Assembly: GCA_001544595.2 (NCBI GenBank)
Contig: FCOH02000001.1
Location: 1-64,000 of the forward strand
Reading direction: 5' to 3'
Origin: Caballeronia peredens
Lineage (GTDB): Bacteria > Pseudomonadota > Gammaproteobacteria > Burkholderiales > Burkholderiaceae
Length of the DNA: 64,000 nucleotides
Shown here: in pieces, positions 17,198 to 26,773 of the stretch
Layout of the letters: each line of letters opens with the position of its first letter
How positions within the stretch are numbered: the stretch's first letter is position 1
Position numbers and translations under genes: made by a program
The notes under the pieces: model-generated
What the model was told of the DNA's origin: nothing
What the model saw: only the letters and a program-made list of their open reading frames with translations
The model's database searches: none

Positions 17198-18298
17198 TCA
17201 CTCGGCGACTGCGTAGCGCTCCAGCCAGTGTGCATAGGGCGCGGGCAACGCCCACGACGGCCGCTCGACCTTCAACTGCTTCGCTGCGTGATACGGCCAG
17301 TGCGGATTCGACAGATGCGCACGGCCCACCATCACGAGATCGAGTTGCCCCGATTCGACAGCGTTTTCCGCGTTCGGCGGCGAATCGAATCCCCATGCCG
17401 ATGCGACCGGAATCTCCGCTTCGCGGCGCACGCGCTGCGCGATCGGGCCGAGGAATGCCGGACCCCACGGAATGCGCGCGGCGGGCGTCGAGAAGCCGAC
17501 GCTCACGCTCATCAGATCGAGACCCTTGCGGCGCAGTGTCTTCGTCAGTTCGATCGATTCCTTGAGCGTGACTTCGTCGCGCCCGTCGTATTCGATCACG
17601 CCGAAACGCGCCGTCAGCGGCAGGTTCGCAGGCCATGCATCGCGCACCGCGTCGAATGTTTCGACGATGAAGCGGCTGCGGCCCGCGAGGTCGCCGCCGT
17701 ATTGATCGTCACGCTGGTTCGCATCGACGGAAAAGAAGCTCTGCGCGAGATAGCCATGCGCGAAATGCAGTTCGAGCCATTCGAAACCGGCCTCGCGCGC
17801 GCGCCGCGTCGCCGCTGCGAAGTCCTCTTTCACGCGTTCGATCTCCGCGAGCGTCATCGCCTTGGGCACCTTCGGCAAACCCGCGCCGAACGCGACGGCA
17901 GAAGGCCCGAGCGTGTCCCAGCCGCGTGAATCGTCGGACGCGATGTGATCGTCGCCTTCCCACGGACGGTTTGCGCTCGCCTTGCGGCCCGCGTGCGCAA
18001 TCTGGATGCCGGGCACCGCGCCCGCCGCCTTGATCGCCGCCGCGACGCGCGCCATGCCTTCGATCTGCGCGTCGTCCCAGAGCCCGGTGCAGCCCGGCGT
18101 GATGCGTCCTTCGGGCGACACCGCCGTCGCCTCGACGATCACGAGGCCCGCGCCGCCGCGCGCGAGGCTCGCGTAATGGCTGATGTGCCAGTCGTTGATG
18201 AAGCCGTCGATGGCGCTGTACTGGCACATCGGCGGAATCGCGATGCGGTTGCGCAGGGTGACGTCCTTCAGTTTGAACGGAGTGAAAAGTGCTGACAT
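17198..18298 (-). CDS. Old Yellow Enzyme family NADH:flavin oxidoreductase (XenA/YqjM type)
   Basis: An FMN-containing ene-reductase that uses NAD(P)H to reduce activated C=C bonds and sometimes nitro compounds. The 366-aa size fits XenA. Cys25 in PPMCQYSA is the redox-tuning cysteine of the XenA/YqjM branch. IQIAHAGRKA and LHFAHGYLAQSFFS carry the usual FMN and substrate-binding residues, and DLVMVGRAHLSNPHWPY is the phosphate-binding end. It is convergent with the gallate operon (38-base gap) and divergent from a LysR gene 113 bases away, the probable regulator. Soluble, cytoplasmic. The substrate is unknown. Confidence 0.9.
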   Translation of the reverse strand: MSALFTPFKLKDVTLRNRIAIPPMCQYSAIDGFINDWHISHYASLARGGAGLVIVEATAVSPEGRITPGCTGLWDDAQIEGMARVAAAIKAAGAVPGIQIAHAGRKASANRPWEGDDHIASDDSRGWDTLGPSAVAFGAGLPKVPKAMTLAEIERVKEDFAAATRRAREAGFEWLELHFAHGYLAQSFFSVDANQRDDQYGGDLAGRSRFIVETFDAVRDAWPANLPLTARFGVIEYDGRDEVTLKESIELTKTLRRKGLDLMSVSVGFSTPAARIPWGPAFLGPIAQRVRREAEIPVASAWGFDSPPNAENAVESGQLDLVMVGRAHLSNPHWPYHAAKQLKVERPSWALPAPYAHWLERYAVAE

Positions 18299-18411
18299 GG
18301 AAGGTTCTCTGGAGCGGTTGGCCGAAGCCGGTTGAATCAGGAGGTCAAGATTACCTTGCGAGCGCTATAATGAAAACCATCTACAGGTTATCGATTCAAT
18401 AAGAATTCGTG

Positions 18412-19338
18412 ATGCTCAATCCTCAATGGCTGCGCACCTTTCTCGCGCTCGTCGAACTCGGCAACTTCACGCGCGCCGCCGAACGTCTGGATCTGACGCA
18501 GGCCGCCGTGAGCCAGCATCTCCGGCATCTCGAAGACGAACTCGGCCTGCTCGTGATCCGGCGTCCGCGCGGTATCGAACTGACGCCGGCGGGTCACGCG
18601 CTAATCGACTATTGCGAGGAAATGGAGCGGGCCGACAAGCGTCTCGCGTCGCGTCTGTCCGACAGCGAAGACGAACCCGGCGAGATCGGTCTCATCACGC
18701 CGGGCAGCATCGGGCTCGTGCTGTTTCCGTTGTTGCTGGATTTGCAGCAGCAACGCCCCGAATGGAAGATGCGTCATCGCTTCGCGCCGGATTCCGAAGT
18801 GCTCGAATCGGTGCTGCAAAGCCGCTACGATCTCGGCATCGTCGCGCTCAGGCCCGACGATCCGCGCCTGGCGGCGAGCAAGTTCATCGAGGAGCCGCTC
18901 GAACTCGTCGTGCCGGCGAACGCCGACGTGCATGAGTGGAGCGATCTCGAAAGGCTCGGCTTCATCGATTATCCCGAAGCGCACGTCACGGCGAGCCGCT
19001 TGCTGAGCCGGCGATTTCCGGGCAATCCGGGCGTCGCGAGTCTGCGGCGCCAAGGCTTCAGCAATCAGATCAGCCTCATTCCGGAGTTCGTCGCGCGCGG
19101 ACTCGGCTTCACCGTGATACCGCGTTATGCGCGCATCGCGTTCGGCAAGCCGGAGGCGGTCGGTGTCGTCGAATGCGGCGCGCCTGTGGTCGATACGTTA
19201 TGGCTCATTCATCGCGCGGAATGGCCGCTGCCCGCGCGCTGTGCGCGCACGGTCGAGTATTTGCGCGAGCGTGTGGGCGTGCCCGCGATGAAGGCGGACG
19301 CGAAGAGAAAGCGTGCGGTCGAGAAGGCGCGTTGCTGA
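18412..19338 (+). CDS. LysR-type transcriptional regulator
   Basis: A 308-aa regulator with an N-terminal winged HTH (FLALVELGNFTRAAERLDLT, then QAAVSQHLRHLEDELG) and a periplasmic-binding-protein-like effector domain to about residue 295. A lysine-rich tail follows. ATG 18412 is chosen; a GTG three bases earlier would only add one Met. It is divergently transcribed from the Old Yellow Enzyme gene, whose expression it most likely controls in response to an unknown electrophile or metabolite. It could also act on the nearby gallate operon, which has no regulator of its own in the window. A TATAAT-like hexamer (CTATAAT) lies about 45 bases upstream of the start. Confidence 0.9.
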   Translation: MLNPQWLRTFLALVELGNFTRAAERLDLTQAAVSQHLRHLEDELGLLVIRRPRGIELTPAGHALIDYCEEMERADKRLASRLSDSEDEPGEIGLITPGSIGLVLFPLLLDLQQQRPEWKMRHRFAPDSEVLESVLQSRYDLGIVALRPDDPRLAASKFIEEPLELVVPANADVHEWSDLERLGFIDYPEAHVTASRLLSRRFPGNPGVASLRRQGFSNQISLIPEFVARGLGFTVIPRYARIAFGKPEAVGVVECGAPVVDTLWLIHRAEWPLPARCARTVEYLRERVGVPAMKADAKRKRAVEKARC

Positions 19339-19422
19339 ACAACGCGCTCAACGCCCGCAAAACAAACGCGGCCCACGTCCCGAAGGACCGCGAGCCGCGC
19401 CGGTTCAAAACATCGACGTGCT

Positions 19423-20979
19423 TCAGGCCGTCGCGCGCATGCCTTCGTCGTGCAGCCGGAACGTCTCCACTGCCGTGCGCAACGCGCCCGCCTGATCTTC
19501 CAGCGATTGCGCCGCCGCCGCCGCTTCCTCCACGAGCGCCGCGTTTTGCTGCGTCACTTCGTCCATCTGCGTGACGGCGCGCGCAACCTGCTCGATACCG
19601 CTGCTCTGTTCCTCGGAAGCCGCCGCGATCTCGCCCATGATGTCAGTCACGCGCTGCACCGCCGTGCTGATTTCGGTCATCGTGCGGCCCGCTTCATCGA
19701 CGAGCGCGGTGCCCGACTGCACGCGCTCCACCGAGTTGTCGATCAGTTCCTTGATTTCCTTCGCCGCCGCCGACGAACGTTGCGCGAGCGAGCGCACTTC
19801 GCCCGCGACGACCGCGAAGCCGCGGCCTTCCTCGCCTGCACGCGCCGCTTCGACCGCCGCGTTCAGCGCGAGAATGTTCGTCTGGAACGCGATGCCCTCG
19901 ATGATCGTGATGATGTCCGCGATCTTCGCCGAGCTTTGATTGATGTCGCCCATCGTGGAGACGACCTGCGACACGACATGGCTGCCCTTGCCCGCGATCT
20001 CCGATGCATTCGCGGCGAGCACGCTCGCCTGACGCGCGTTGTCGGCGTTCTGCTTGACCGTGCCGGTGAGCTCGTCCATGCTCGACGCCGTTTCCTGCAG
20101 CGCCGACGCCTGCTGTTCGGTGCGCGAGGAGAGATCCACGTTGCCCGCGGCGATCTGCTTGGTCGCGGATGCAATCGATTCGCTGCCGCCGCGTACCGTG
20201 CGCACCGTGTCGATGAGACTCGCCTGCATCGTCGAGAGGCCGCGCAGCAACTGGCCCATTTCGTCGTTCGAAGCGATGCTCACGTTGCGGCGCAGATCGC
20301 CGGCCGCGATGGCTTCGAACTGTGCGAGCGCAGCGTCGAGCGGACGCGTGATGCGACGGCGCAGCGAGAACCACGTGTAGAACGCCGCCGCCACGCCGGC
20401 CAGCATCGCGGCGATCGAGCCCGCGCGGAACATCGCGAAGCTCTCCTGTCCTTCGTCATAACCGGCCTTCGCCTGTTCGAACTGCAGCTTGCGCAGCTCG
20501 ATGCCGCTCTTTGCGAAGTCGTTGAACGCGGCCTGCATGGCGCTTGCATCGGCGAGAATTTTTTCCTGATCCTTCGCGCGGATGTCGGCATAGCCCGTGT
20601 CGATCAGCTTTTGCAGCGCGAGGCGTTGTTCGTTGAACTTGTCGGCGAGCGGCTTTTCGCCCGGCGCCTGGGGCAGGCCGGCGTATTTGGTCCAGGCATC
20701 GTCGGAGGTCTTGCGCATCAGCGCGCCGCGTCCGATCGCGTCCTCGGCTGCGGGCGTGCCCGCGTTGAGCGCGGCGCGGTCGAAGCTCAGGCGTTCGCGC
20801 GCCATGAACATTTCGGCATTGCCGACCGATACGGCGCTCGGCATTTCATTCGTGAAGAGGTCATACGTGACTGCGTTGGACCGGCTCATGCCGATCAGTC
20901 CGACCATGCCGATCGCGATCAGAAGCGCGCTCAGAAGGGTCATGGCCAAGGCCAGACGGCCTTTGATTGTCGAAAACAT
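19423..20979 (-). CDS. Methyl-accepting chemotaxis protein
   Basis: A 518-aa Tar/Tsr-like inner-membrane chemoreceptor. A first transmembrane helix at residues about 10-30 (LALAMTLLSALLIAIGMVGL) precedes a periplasmic four-helix ligand domain. A second helix near 190-210 (AGSIAAMLAGVAAAFYTWF) leads to a HAMP domain and the cytoplasmic signalling hairpin. The hairpin tip FQTNILALNAAVEAARAGEE is fully conserved. The C-terminus ends GMRATA without a CheR/CheB-tethering pentapeptide. ATG 20979 has GAGAG upstream; the frame continues to 21630 but that part lacks coding quality. The ligand is not predictable. It is convergent with the LysR gene. Confidence 0.93.
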   Translation of the reverse strand: MFSTIKGRLALAMTLLSALLIAIGMVGLIGMSRSNAVTYDLFTNEMPSAVSVGNAEMFMARERLSFDRAALNAGTPAAEDAIGRGALMRKTSDDAWTKYAGLPQAPGEKPLADKFNEQRLALQKLIDTGYADIRAKDQEKILADASAMQAAFNDFAKSGIELRKLQFEQAKAGYDEGQESFAMFRAGSIAAMLAGVAAAFYTWFSLRRRITRPLDAALAQFEAIAAGDLRRNVSIASNDEMGQLLRGLSTMQASLIDTVRTVRGGSESIASATKQIAAGNVDLSSRTEQQASALQETASSMDELTGTVKQNADNARQASVLAANASEIAGKGSHVVSQVVSTMGDINQSSAKIADIITIIEGIAFQTNILALNAAVEAARAGEEGRGFAVVAGEVRSLAQRSSAAAKEIKELIDNSVERVQSGTALVDEAGRTMTEISTAVQRVTDIMGEIAAASEEQSSGIEQVARAVTQMDEVTQQNAALVEEAAAAAQSLEDQAGALRTAVETFRLHDEGMRATA

Positions 20980-21164
20980 AGCTCTCTCAAGGTGGCTGCA
21001 TCGCGGGTGCGCGAGCGCGGATGCGGGCGACGATGCTCGCCTGCTGCGCGGCCGATGATGTCCATCAGGCCGCCTGTATAACGACAGCACGGCGGTCGCC
21101 TTTAGGAACCTTTTTGAGAGCAATCCAATTGTAAGAAAACGTTTGCCGAAGGGGCAGGCCGTTT

Positions 21165-22139
21165 TTAGGGAAAGCGCGGCGCGCGCGGGCGCTGCCGTAC
21201 ACAGACGGCGAGCAGCGCCCGCGCTATCAGCGCAAGGTGATAGTAGAGACGCACGTTGAGTCCGTATGCGTATGCATCGGGGTGATCGAACGCGACGCGC
21301 AGCGCGGCGAGCGGCGCATCGTGCTTCGCATGCAGCGACACGACGATCGGCGCGAGCCTGCGCAACGCGATGTCGCGGGCCGCTTCGAGCGATGCGTCGA
21401 GCGGCAGGCCCAGCACGAACGAATAGGCGGTAAACGCGGCGGCGAACGGCGACACGCGCGTGCTCTGCGATATCGATGCTGGCGTCTTGCGGTAATACGA
21501 CACGTACTCGTGAAGGTAATAGACGTGCGACGCCGCGAGACACAACTCCACGCCGAAGACGAAATCGCAGCATGCGCCGGCGTCGTCGCGATAGCCGACG
21601 CAGCGCACCAGCGTGGCGAGCGCCATCCATCCGTTGTTGGGGAACATCTGCACGAGTCCGGTTCGCCCCGGCGATGTCTGCATGCCCTGCGCGCGCCGCG
21701 TGCGATGAAACGCCGCGTTGAGCGCCGCGCTTCGTTGCGGATCGACGCGGCCGGAAGCATCCACTTCATGTTGATCGCCGAACGCGACTTCGAGCTGCGG
21801 ATACGTGCGCCACAGCGCGGCGAGACGCGCCACGCCTTCCGGCGCGAGGTAATCGTCGTCGTGAATCAGCATGACGAGCGTACCCGCCGCGCGTTCGAAC
21901 AGACTCGCGACATTGCGCGCCTGACCGAGCGGCGGATCGTGGCGCACGTAGCGAATGCGCGCGTCGTTCGCATAGCGCGCGGCGATCAGTTGCTCGGTGA
22001 GGTCGTCGCGCGAATCGTCGCCGACGAGTATCTCGATGTGCGGATAAGTCTGCGCGAGGCACGAATCGAGGCATTCGACGATCAGTTCGGGCCGGTTGCA
22101 CGTCGGCAGGCAAATGGAGACCGTCAGTGCGCTCGTCAT
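21165..22139 (-). CDS. Glycosyltransferase family 2 protein
   Basis: A GT-A-fold transferase of 324 aa. The N-terminus VSICLPTCNRPELIVECLDS is the donor-binding start of GT2 enzymes; the loop LVGDDSRDD and the later MLIHDDDYLAPEG supply the acidic metal/nucleotide-sugar ligands. The C-terminal third is helical and hydrophobic in places but has no clear membrane span. ATG 22139 has a strong GGAAGAGGAAG ribosome binding site; a GTG at 22193 would add 18 polar residues and is less likely. It is an isolated gene, not in an obvious polysaccharide cluster, so acceptor and donor are unknown. Confidence 0.85.
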   Translation of the reverse strand: MTSALTVSICLPTCNRPELIVECLDSCLAQTYPHIEILVGDDSRDDLTEQLIAARYANDARIRYVRHDPPLGQARNVASLFERAAGTLVMLIHDDDYLAPEGVARLAALWRTYPQLEVAFGDQHEVDASGRVDPQRSAALNAAFHRTRRAQGMQTSPGRTGLVQMFPNNGWMALATLVRCVGYRDDAGACCDFVFGVELCLAASHVYYLHEYVSYYRKTPASISQSTRVSPFAAAFTAYSFVLGLPLDASLEAARDIALRRLAPIVVSLHAKHDAPLAALRVAFDHPDAYAYGLNVRLYYHLALIARALLAVCVRQRPRAPRFP

Positions 22140-22410
22140 GTCTTCCTCTTCCTTGTCCGGTGTCGTGGCGTCTTTGTTCAACGAACGCTTCACATTACGA
22201 AATGCCTCGCGATTTCAGCAAGGTAGAAGAAAGACGAAGAAAAATAATCGGAAAAAATTAAGTAAAAAATACGGCGTTTCGAAAAACACGCGCCGTTATC
22301 GGGCAAAAGTTCGATGGCGTCTGCCGCGCGGCCATGCTGCGGGCCGTAAGTACAGTGTTAGATTAGTCGCGGACATCCAGCGCAAGGGGGACGAGCGTGG
22401 CGGGATTCGC

Positions 22411-23631
22411 ATGGATTCGCTGATCACGGCGGCGGCGCGCGCGCTCGCGGCGGGTGATCCGCTCGGCGCGCTGAACCGCATCGCGCTGCGGGACGATGCC
22501 GGCGCGCTCGCGTTGCGCGGCATCGCGATGGCGCAGCTCGGCGATTTCGTGCGCGCGCGTGTGCTCGTCAGGAGCGCGGCGCGGGCGTTCGGCGCGAAAG
22601 AGGCGCTCGCGCGTTCGCGCTGCATCGTGGCGGAGGCGGAAATCGCGCTGGCGTCGCGCGATCTCGCTTGGCCGGCGCGTTCGCTCGACCATGCGCGCGC
22701 GATTCTCGAAGCGCACGGCGACCGCGTGAACGCCGCGCATGCGCGCTATCTCGAAGTGCGTCGCGCGCTGCTGATCGGCAAGCTCGACGACGCAGCACGC
22801 ATGCTCTTGACGTTGCATCCCGAAGCGCTTCCGGCGTCGTCGCGCACGGCGCACGAATTGATGGCGGCGGGCATCGCCATGCGGCGCCTGCAGACGCAAA
22901 CCGCGCGCGAGGCGCTCACGCGCGCGCGGGCCGCGTCGCGGCAAGCGGCCATTCCGGCGCTCGCGGCCGAAGTCGAGAGCGCATGGCGCATGCTGGAAAC
23001 GCCCGCCGCGCGCGTCGTGACGCAAGGCGATGCGCGGCTTCTGCGGCTCGACGAAGTGGAGGCGCTATTCGCGTCGGATGTGTTCATCGTCGATGCGTGC
23101 CGGCTGTGCGTGCGCGACGCGGGCGCGGCGATATCGCTCGCCACGCGCCCGGTGCTCTTCACGCTCGCGCGCATGCTGGCGCAGGCGTGGCCCGGCGACG
23201 TGCCGCGCGACGCGCTCATCGCGAGGGCGTTCCGCATGCGCGAAGCGGACGAGACGCACCGCGCGCGCCTGCGCGTCGAGATGGGCCGGCTGCGCACGCT
23301 GTTGCGCCCGCACGCGAACATCGACGCAACGCCGCGCGGCTTCGTCCTGAAGCCGCTGCACGCGCGCGAGGTCGCGGTGCTGGCGCTGCCGGTGGAGGAC
23401 GAATACGCGCCGCTGCTCGCGTTTCTCGCCGACGGCGAATCGTGGTCGAGTTCCGCGCTCGCGCTGGCGCTCGGCGCGAGCCAGCGTACGGTACAGCGTT
23501 CGCTCGATGCGCTCGCCGCGAGCGGCAAGGCGCAATCGTTCGGACGGGGCCGCGCGCGCCGCTGGACGACCCCGCCGATGCCCGGATTCACGACGACCTT
23601 GTTACTCCCGCTCGAACTGGCGAGTGATTAG
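22411..23631 (+). CDS. Winged-helix regulator with TPR-like N-terminus, 406 aa
   Basis: An alanine-rich, arginine-rich protein. Residues 1 to about 190 look like stacked helical (TPR-like) repeats. The segment about 240-330 (LFTLARMLAQAWPGDVPRDA, then RLRVEMGRLRTLLRPHANI) resembles an OmpR/PhoB or BTAD-type winged helix. The C-terminus has a second HTH (ALALGASQRTVQRSLDALAA). Two DNA-binding modules in one protein without a receiver domain suggest a stand-alone transcription factor. ATG 22411 is chosen because the upstream extension is low quality; the ribosome binding site is weak. It is followed 44 bases later by a beta-propeller protein. Targets unknown. Confidence 0.7.
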   Translation: MDSLITAAARALAAGDPLGALNRIALRDDAGALALRGIAMAQLGDFVRARVLVRSAARAFGAKEALARSRCIVAEAEIALASRDLAWPARSLDHARAILEAHGDRVNAAHARYLEVRRALLIGKLDDAARMLLTLHPEALPASSRTAHELMAAGIAMRRLQTQTAREALTRARAASRQAAIPALAAEVESAWRMLETPAARVVTQGDARLLRLDEVEALFASDVFIVDACRLCVRDAGAAISLATRPVLFTLARMLAQAWPGDVPRDALIARAFRMREADETHRARLRVEMGRLRTLLRPHANIDATPRGFVLKPLHAREVAVLALPVEDEYAPLLAFLADGESWSSSALALALGASQRTVQRSLDALAASGKAQSFGRGRARRWTTPPMPGFTTTLLLPLELASD

Positions 23632-23675
23632 CATGAAGTCGTGATCAACGAAGCAGGCAAACCGAGGACATCGAC

Positions 23676-24314
23676 ATGAAACGCGCGAAAGCGGAAATCA
23701 TCCGGGAATATGGGCCTTTTGCGGACATCGAAGGCGTGCACGGCGTCACCTTCGACGGCAAGCAGGTGTGGTTCGCCGCCGGCAACACGCTCAACGCCTT
23801 CGATCCGGAAAGCGGCGAGAAGACGCGCTCGCTCGATGTCGCGGCGCACGCGGGCACGGCCTTCGACGGCGAGCATCTGTTCCAGATCGCCGAGGACCGC
23901 ATCCAGAAGATCGATCCGAAAACCGGCCGCGTGCTCGCGACGATTCCCGCGCCGGGCGGCGGCGGCGATTCGGGTCTCGCATGGGCGGAAGGCACGCTGT
24001 GGGTCGGGGAATATCAGGCGCGCAAGATTCATCAGGTCGATCCGCAGAACGGCGCCGTCCTGCGCACGATCGAATCGAACCGCTTCGTCACGGGCGTGAC
24101 GTGGGTCGACGGCGAACTGTGGCATGCCACCTGGGAAGGCGACGAGAGCGAACTGCGGCGCATCGATCCGCAATCGGGTGAAGTCGTCGAGCGTCTGGAC
24201 ATGCCGGAAGGCACGGGCGTGTCGGGGCTCGAAGCGGATGGCCACGACCGCTTTTACTGCGGCGGCGGACGGACCGGCAAGGTGCGCGCCGTGCGCCGGC
24301 CGAAGCGCGGCTAA
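23676..24314 (+). CDS. Beta-propeller (Vgb / glutamine-cyclotransferase-like) protein, 212 aa
   Basis: A soluble protein built from repeated blades: VHGVTFDGKQVWFAAGNTLN, GTAFDGEHLFQIAEDRIQKI, SGLAWAEGTLWVGEYQARKI, VTGVTWVDGELWHATW and GVSGLEADGHDRFYCGGG. Each has the G-x-x-W/F, L-W-V pattern and a D-P-x-T/N-G turn typical of YVTN/NHL/Vgb propellers. About five blades are visible, so it is short for a closed seven-blade propeller. No signal peptide. It follows the winged-helix regulator and may form an operon with it. Enzymatic activity (lyase or cyclotransferase) cannot be inferred. Confidence 0.75.
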   Translation: MKRAKAEIIREYGPFADIEGVHGVTFDGKQVWFAAGNTLNAFDPESGEKTRSLDVAAHAGTAFDGEHLFQIAEDRIQKIDPKTGRVLATIPAPGGGGDSGLAWAEGTLWVGEYQARKIHQVDPQNGAVLRTIESNRFVTGVTWVDGELWHATWEGDESELRRIDPQSGEVVERLDMPEGTGVSGLEADGHDRFYCGGGRTGKVRAVRRPKRG

Positions 24315-24403
24315 CGCGTTCGCTCCCGGTTTTCCTTTCTAAAGACTTCCGCTGCTTCGCCGATAAACAACGATCGAGTTATCAGCGAAACAAGGTTAGC
24401 GCG

Positions 24404-26698
24404 GTGAGGAAAGGAGCGAACGATTTTCTCGGGATCATCGGCGAGAATGTCGCCAGGAACCTGCCATACGTCGAGTACGCCCGCCGTTTCGACGGGCTCG
24501 GCCTCGCGCCGATCGCCGTGCTGTGCGTCGCGTGCGGGACGTTCTTCGTGCCGTTGCCGTGGAATGTGGTGCTCGCCGCCGTCGTGCTCGCGGTCACGTT
24601 CGGCGTGCACCGCATGCAGGACGCGCACCGCAAGATCTTCGTCGCGCGTCAGGTCGCGCACGGTCTGCTCGCCATCGCCGAGGACTGCCTCAAGCTGCTG
24701 AGCCTCGACGGCCGCATCATGTGCATCTCCGAAGTCGGCAGACGGCTCATCGAAGCCGAATGCGCCGACGATCTCGTCGGCATCGACTGGCTCGCGCTAT
24801 GGGACGGCCCCGACGCGCGGCAGGCCTTCGAGCGCGCGAAGGCGGGGCAGTCGACCTCGTTTTCCGGCGCCTGCCGCACGATGACCGGCAACCTCAAATG
24901 GTGGACGTCGACCTTCGCGCCGGTCTACGGCGAGCACGGCAAGATCACGGCGGTGCTGTGCAAGTCGCGCGACATCACGGCGGAGCGCAATCTCATCGAC
25001 GAATTGCGCGGCAACGCGCGCGTGCAGAAAGACATGGAAGATCACGTCGATGCCGTGTTCTGGACCGCCTCGCACGACTTCCAGGAACTGCTGCACGTGA
25101 GTTCCGCTTTCGAGCGCATGTGGGAAATGCCGATGTCCGCGCTCGAAGCCGACGAAACCGCGTGGTCGCAACGCGTGCATCCCGACGATCTGCCCGCCCT
25201 GCGCGGCGAAATGCGCACCGCCGTGAAGACGGGCGCCGCAACGCAAAGCTATTTCCGCCTGTGCCTGCCGCACGAGCGCACGCGCTGGGTGCGCGCCGAC
25301 ATCTATCCGGTGACCGAGGACGGCGCGGTGTCGCGCGTCGTGAGCGTGTGCGTCGATGCCACCGACGAGCGCCAGCGTCTGCAGGAACTGCATCGGCTCG
25401 CCAACACGGACAGCCTGACGGGCCTCGCCAATCGCAACGCCATGATGGATGCGCTCGTCGGGCATTGCGAAGCCGGCGCGCCGTTCGCGTATCTGTTCGT
25501 CGATATCGACCGCTTCAAGTCGATCAACGACACGGCCGGCCACATCGCGGGCGACGCTGTACTGCGCACGATCGCGCGGCGCATTCAGGACGCGCTGCCC
25601 GAAGGCGCCGTGGCGGCGCGTCCCGGCGGCGACGAGTTCACCGTGATCCTGCCCGGCCCGCTCGATCAGGAGAGCATCGCGCGCGCGTGCCGCATGTTCT
25701 CGCTCGCGTGCCATCGTCCGATCAAGGTGGATTGCAAGAGCCTCACGATGACGTGTTCGATCGGCGTCGCGCTGCATCCGGAGCACGGGCGCACGCCCGA
25801 GGCGCTCTTCATCAGCGCCGACATGGCCATGTACGCCGCCAAGCGCGCCGGCCGCAACACGTTCCGCGTGTTCGGCGAGCGCGAAAAGGACGATCTGGCG
25901 CGCGCGCATCTGGAGTCCGAGCTGCACGGCGCGATCCGCGACAACCAGTTCGTGCTGCACTACCAGCCGCAGTATCGCGTCGATTCGGGCGCGCTCGTCG
26001 GCGTCGAGGCGCTGTTGCGCTGGAATCATCCGACGCTCGGCATGCTCGCCCCCGGCGCGTTCGTGCCGGTGCTGGAGGAAAGCGCGCTGATCGTCGAGGC
26101 GGGGCATTGGGTCATCCGCGAGGCGGTGCAGTCGGCGGGACGGCTGGCGGGCGCCTTGCCCTCCGTCTGCTCGGTCGCGCTCAACGTGTCGCCGAAGCAG
26201 TTTCGCGATCCGCGTCTCGTGTCGGTGCTGAGGCACGCGATCAAGCGTGCCTGCATCGAGTCGGAGCGCATTACGCTCGAGATCACCGAGTCTGCGCTCA
26301 TCGAAAACGTGGACGACGCACAGGAAGTGCTCGCGGACGTGCGCGCGATGGGCGTGCGCATCGCCATCGACGACTTCGGCACGGGCTATTCGAGCCTGAG
26401 CTATCTCGCGCGCTTCAGGCCCGACGTGCTGAAGCTCGACAAGTCGTTCGTCGACAACATCGCGACCGACGTCATGGTGCGCACCGTGGTCGAAGGCGTG
26501 ATCGATCTGGCGCACAAGCTCGGCGTCATCGTGGTCGCGGAAGGCGTCGAGACGCAGGAGCAGCTCGACACCCTGCGCGACGTGCAGTGCGACAAGATGC
26601 AGGGATATCTGCTGAGCCGGCCGGTGCCGCTCGCAAGCCTCATGGAAACCGCCGGCGCGAAGGAGCCGGAAGCCGCGCGCGGGGCCATGCTGTCCTGA
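24404..26698 (+). CDS. PAS-GGDEF-EAL cyclic-di-GMP protein
   Basis: A 764-aa membrane-linked protein able to make and/or break c-di-GMP. Two hydrophobic helices at about 30-65 (LAPIAVLCVACGTFFVPLPW and following) anchor it. Two PAS-like domains follow (about 90-200 and 210-330). The diguanylate cyclase domain has an intact GGDEF at 408-412 but no RxxD I-site at the usual place. The phosphodiesterase domain has E535-A-L-L-R-W, ALNVSPKQF, LEITES, DDFGTGYSSL, LKLDKSFV and AEGVET, all catalytic positions intact. The start is GTG 24404 with AAGG upstream. Single-gene unit. Confidence 0.92.
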   Translation: MRKGANDFLGIIGENVARNLPYVEYARRFDGLGLAPIAVLCVACGTFFVPLPWNVVLAAVVLAVTFGVHRMQDAHRKIFVARQVAHGLLAIAEDCLKLLSLDGRIMCISEVGRRLIEAECADDLVGIDWLALWDGPDARQAFERAKAGQSTSFSGACRTMTGNLKWWTSTFAPVYGEHGKITAVLCKSRDITAERNLIDELRGNARVQKDMEDHVDAVFWTASHDFQELLHVSSAFERMWEMPMSALEADETAWSQRVHPDDLPALRGEMRTAVKTGAATQSYFRLCLPHERTRWVRADIYPVTEDGAVSRVVSVCVDATDERQRLQELHRLANTDSLTGLANRNAMMDALVGHCEAGAPFAYLFVDIDRFKSINDTAGHIAGDAVLRTIARRIQDALPEGAVAARPGGDEFTVILPGPLDQESIARACRMFSLACHRPIKVDCKSLTMTCSIGVALHPEHGRTPEALFISADMAMYAAKRAGRNTFRVFGEREKDDLARAHLESELHGAIRDNQFVLHYQPQYRVDSGALVGVEALLRWNHPTLGMLAPGAFVPVLEESALIVEAGHWVIREAVQSAGRLAGALPSVCSVALNVSPKQFRDPRLVSVLRHAIKRACIESERITLEITESALIENVDDAQEVLADVRAMGVRIAIDDFGTGYSSLSYLARFRPDVLKLDKSFVDNIATDVMVRTVVEGVIDLAHKLGVIVVAEGVETQEQLDTLRDVQCDKMQGYLLSRPVPLASLMETAGAKEPEAARGAMLS

Positions 26699-26773
26699 AT
26701 TGCGCCGGTGCGCGCCGGGCGGCGTTATCATCGCCGCATTCGGAAATGCGAACCGGTTCGGACGAGGGACGGC

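Noticed and set aside
21081..21630. N-terminal extension of the chemoreceptor frame up to 21630
   Set aside because: Arg-rich shadow sequence overlapping the glycosyltransferase gene; the transmembrane start at 20979 with GAGAG upstream is the natural beginning.
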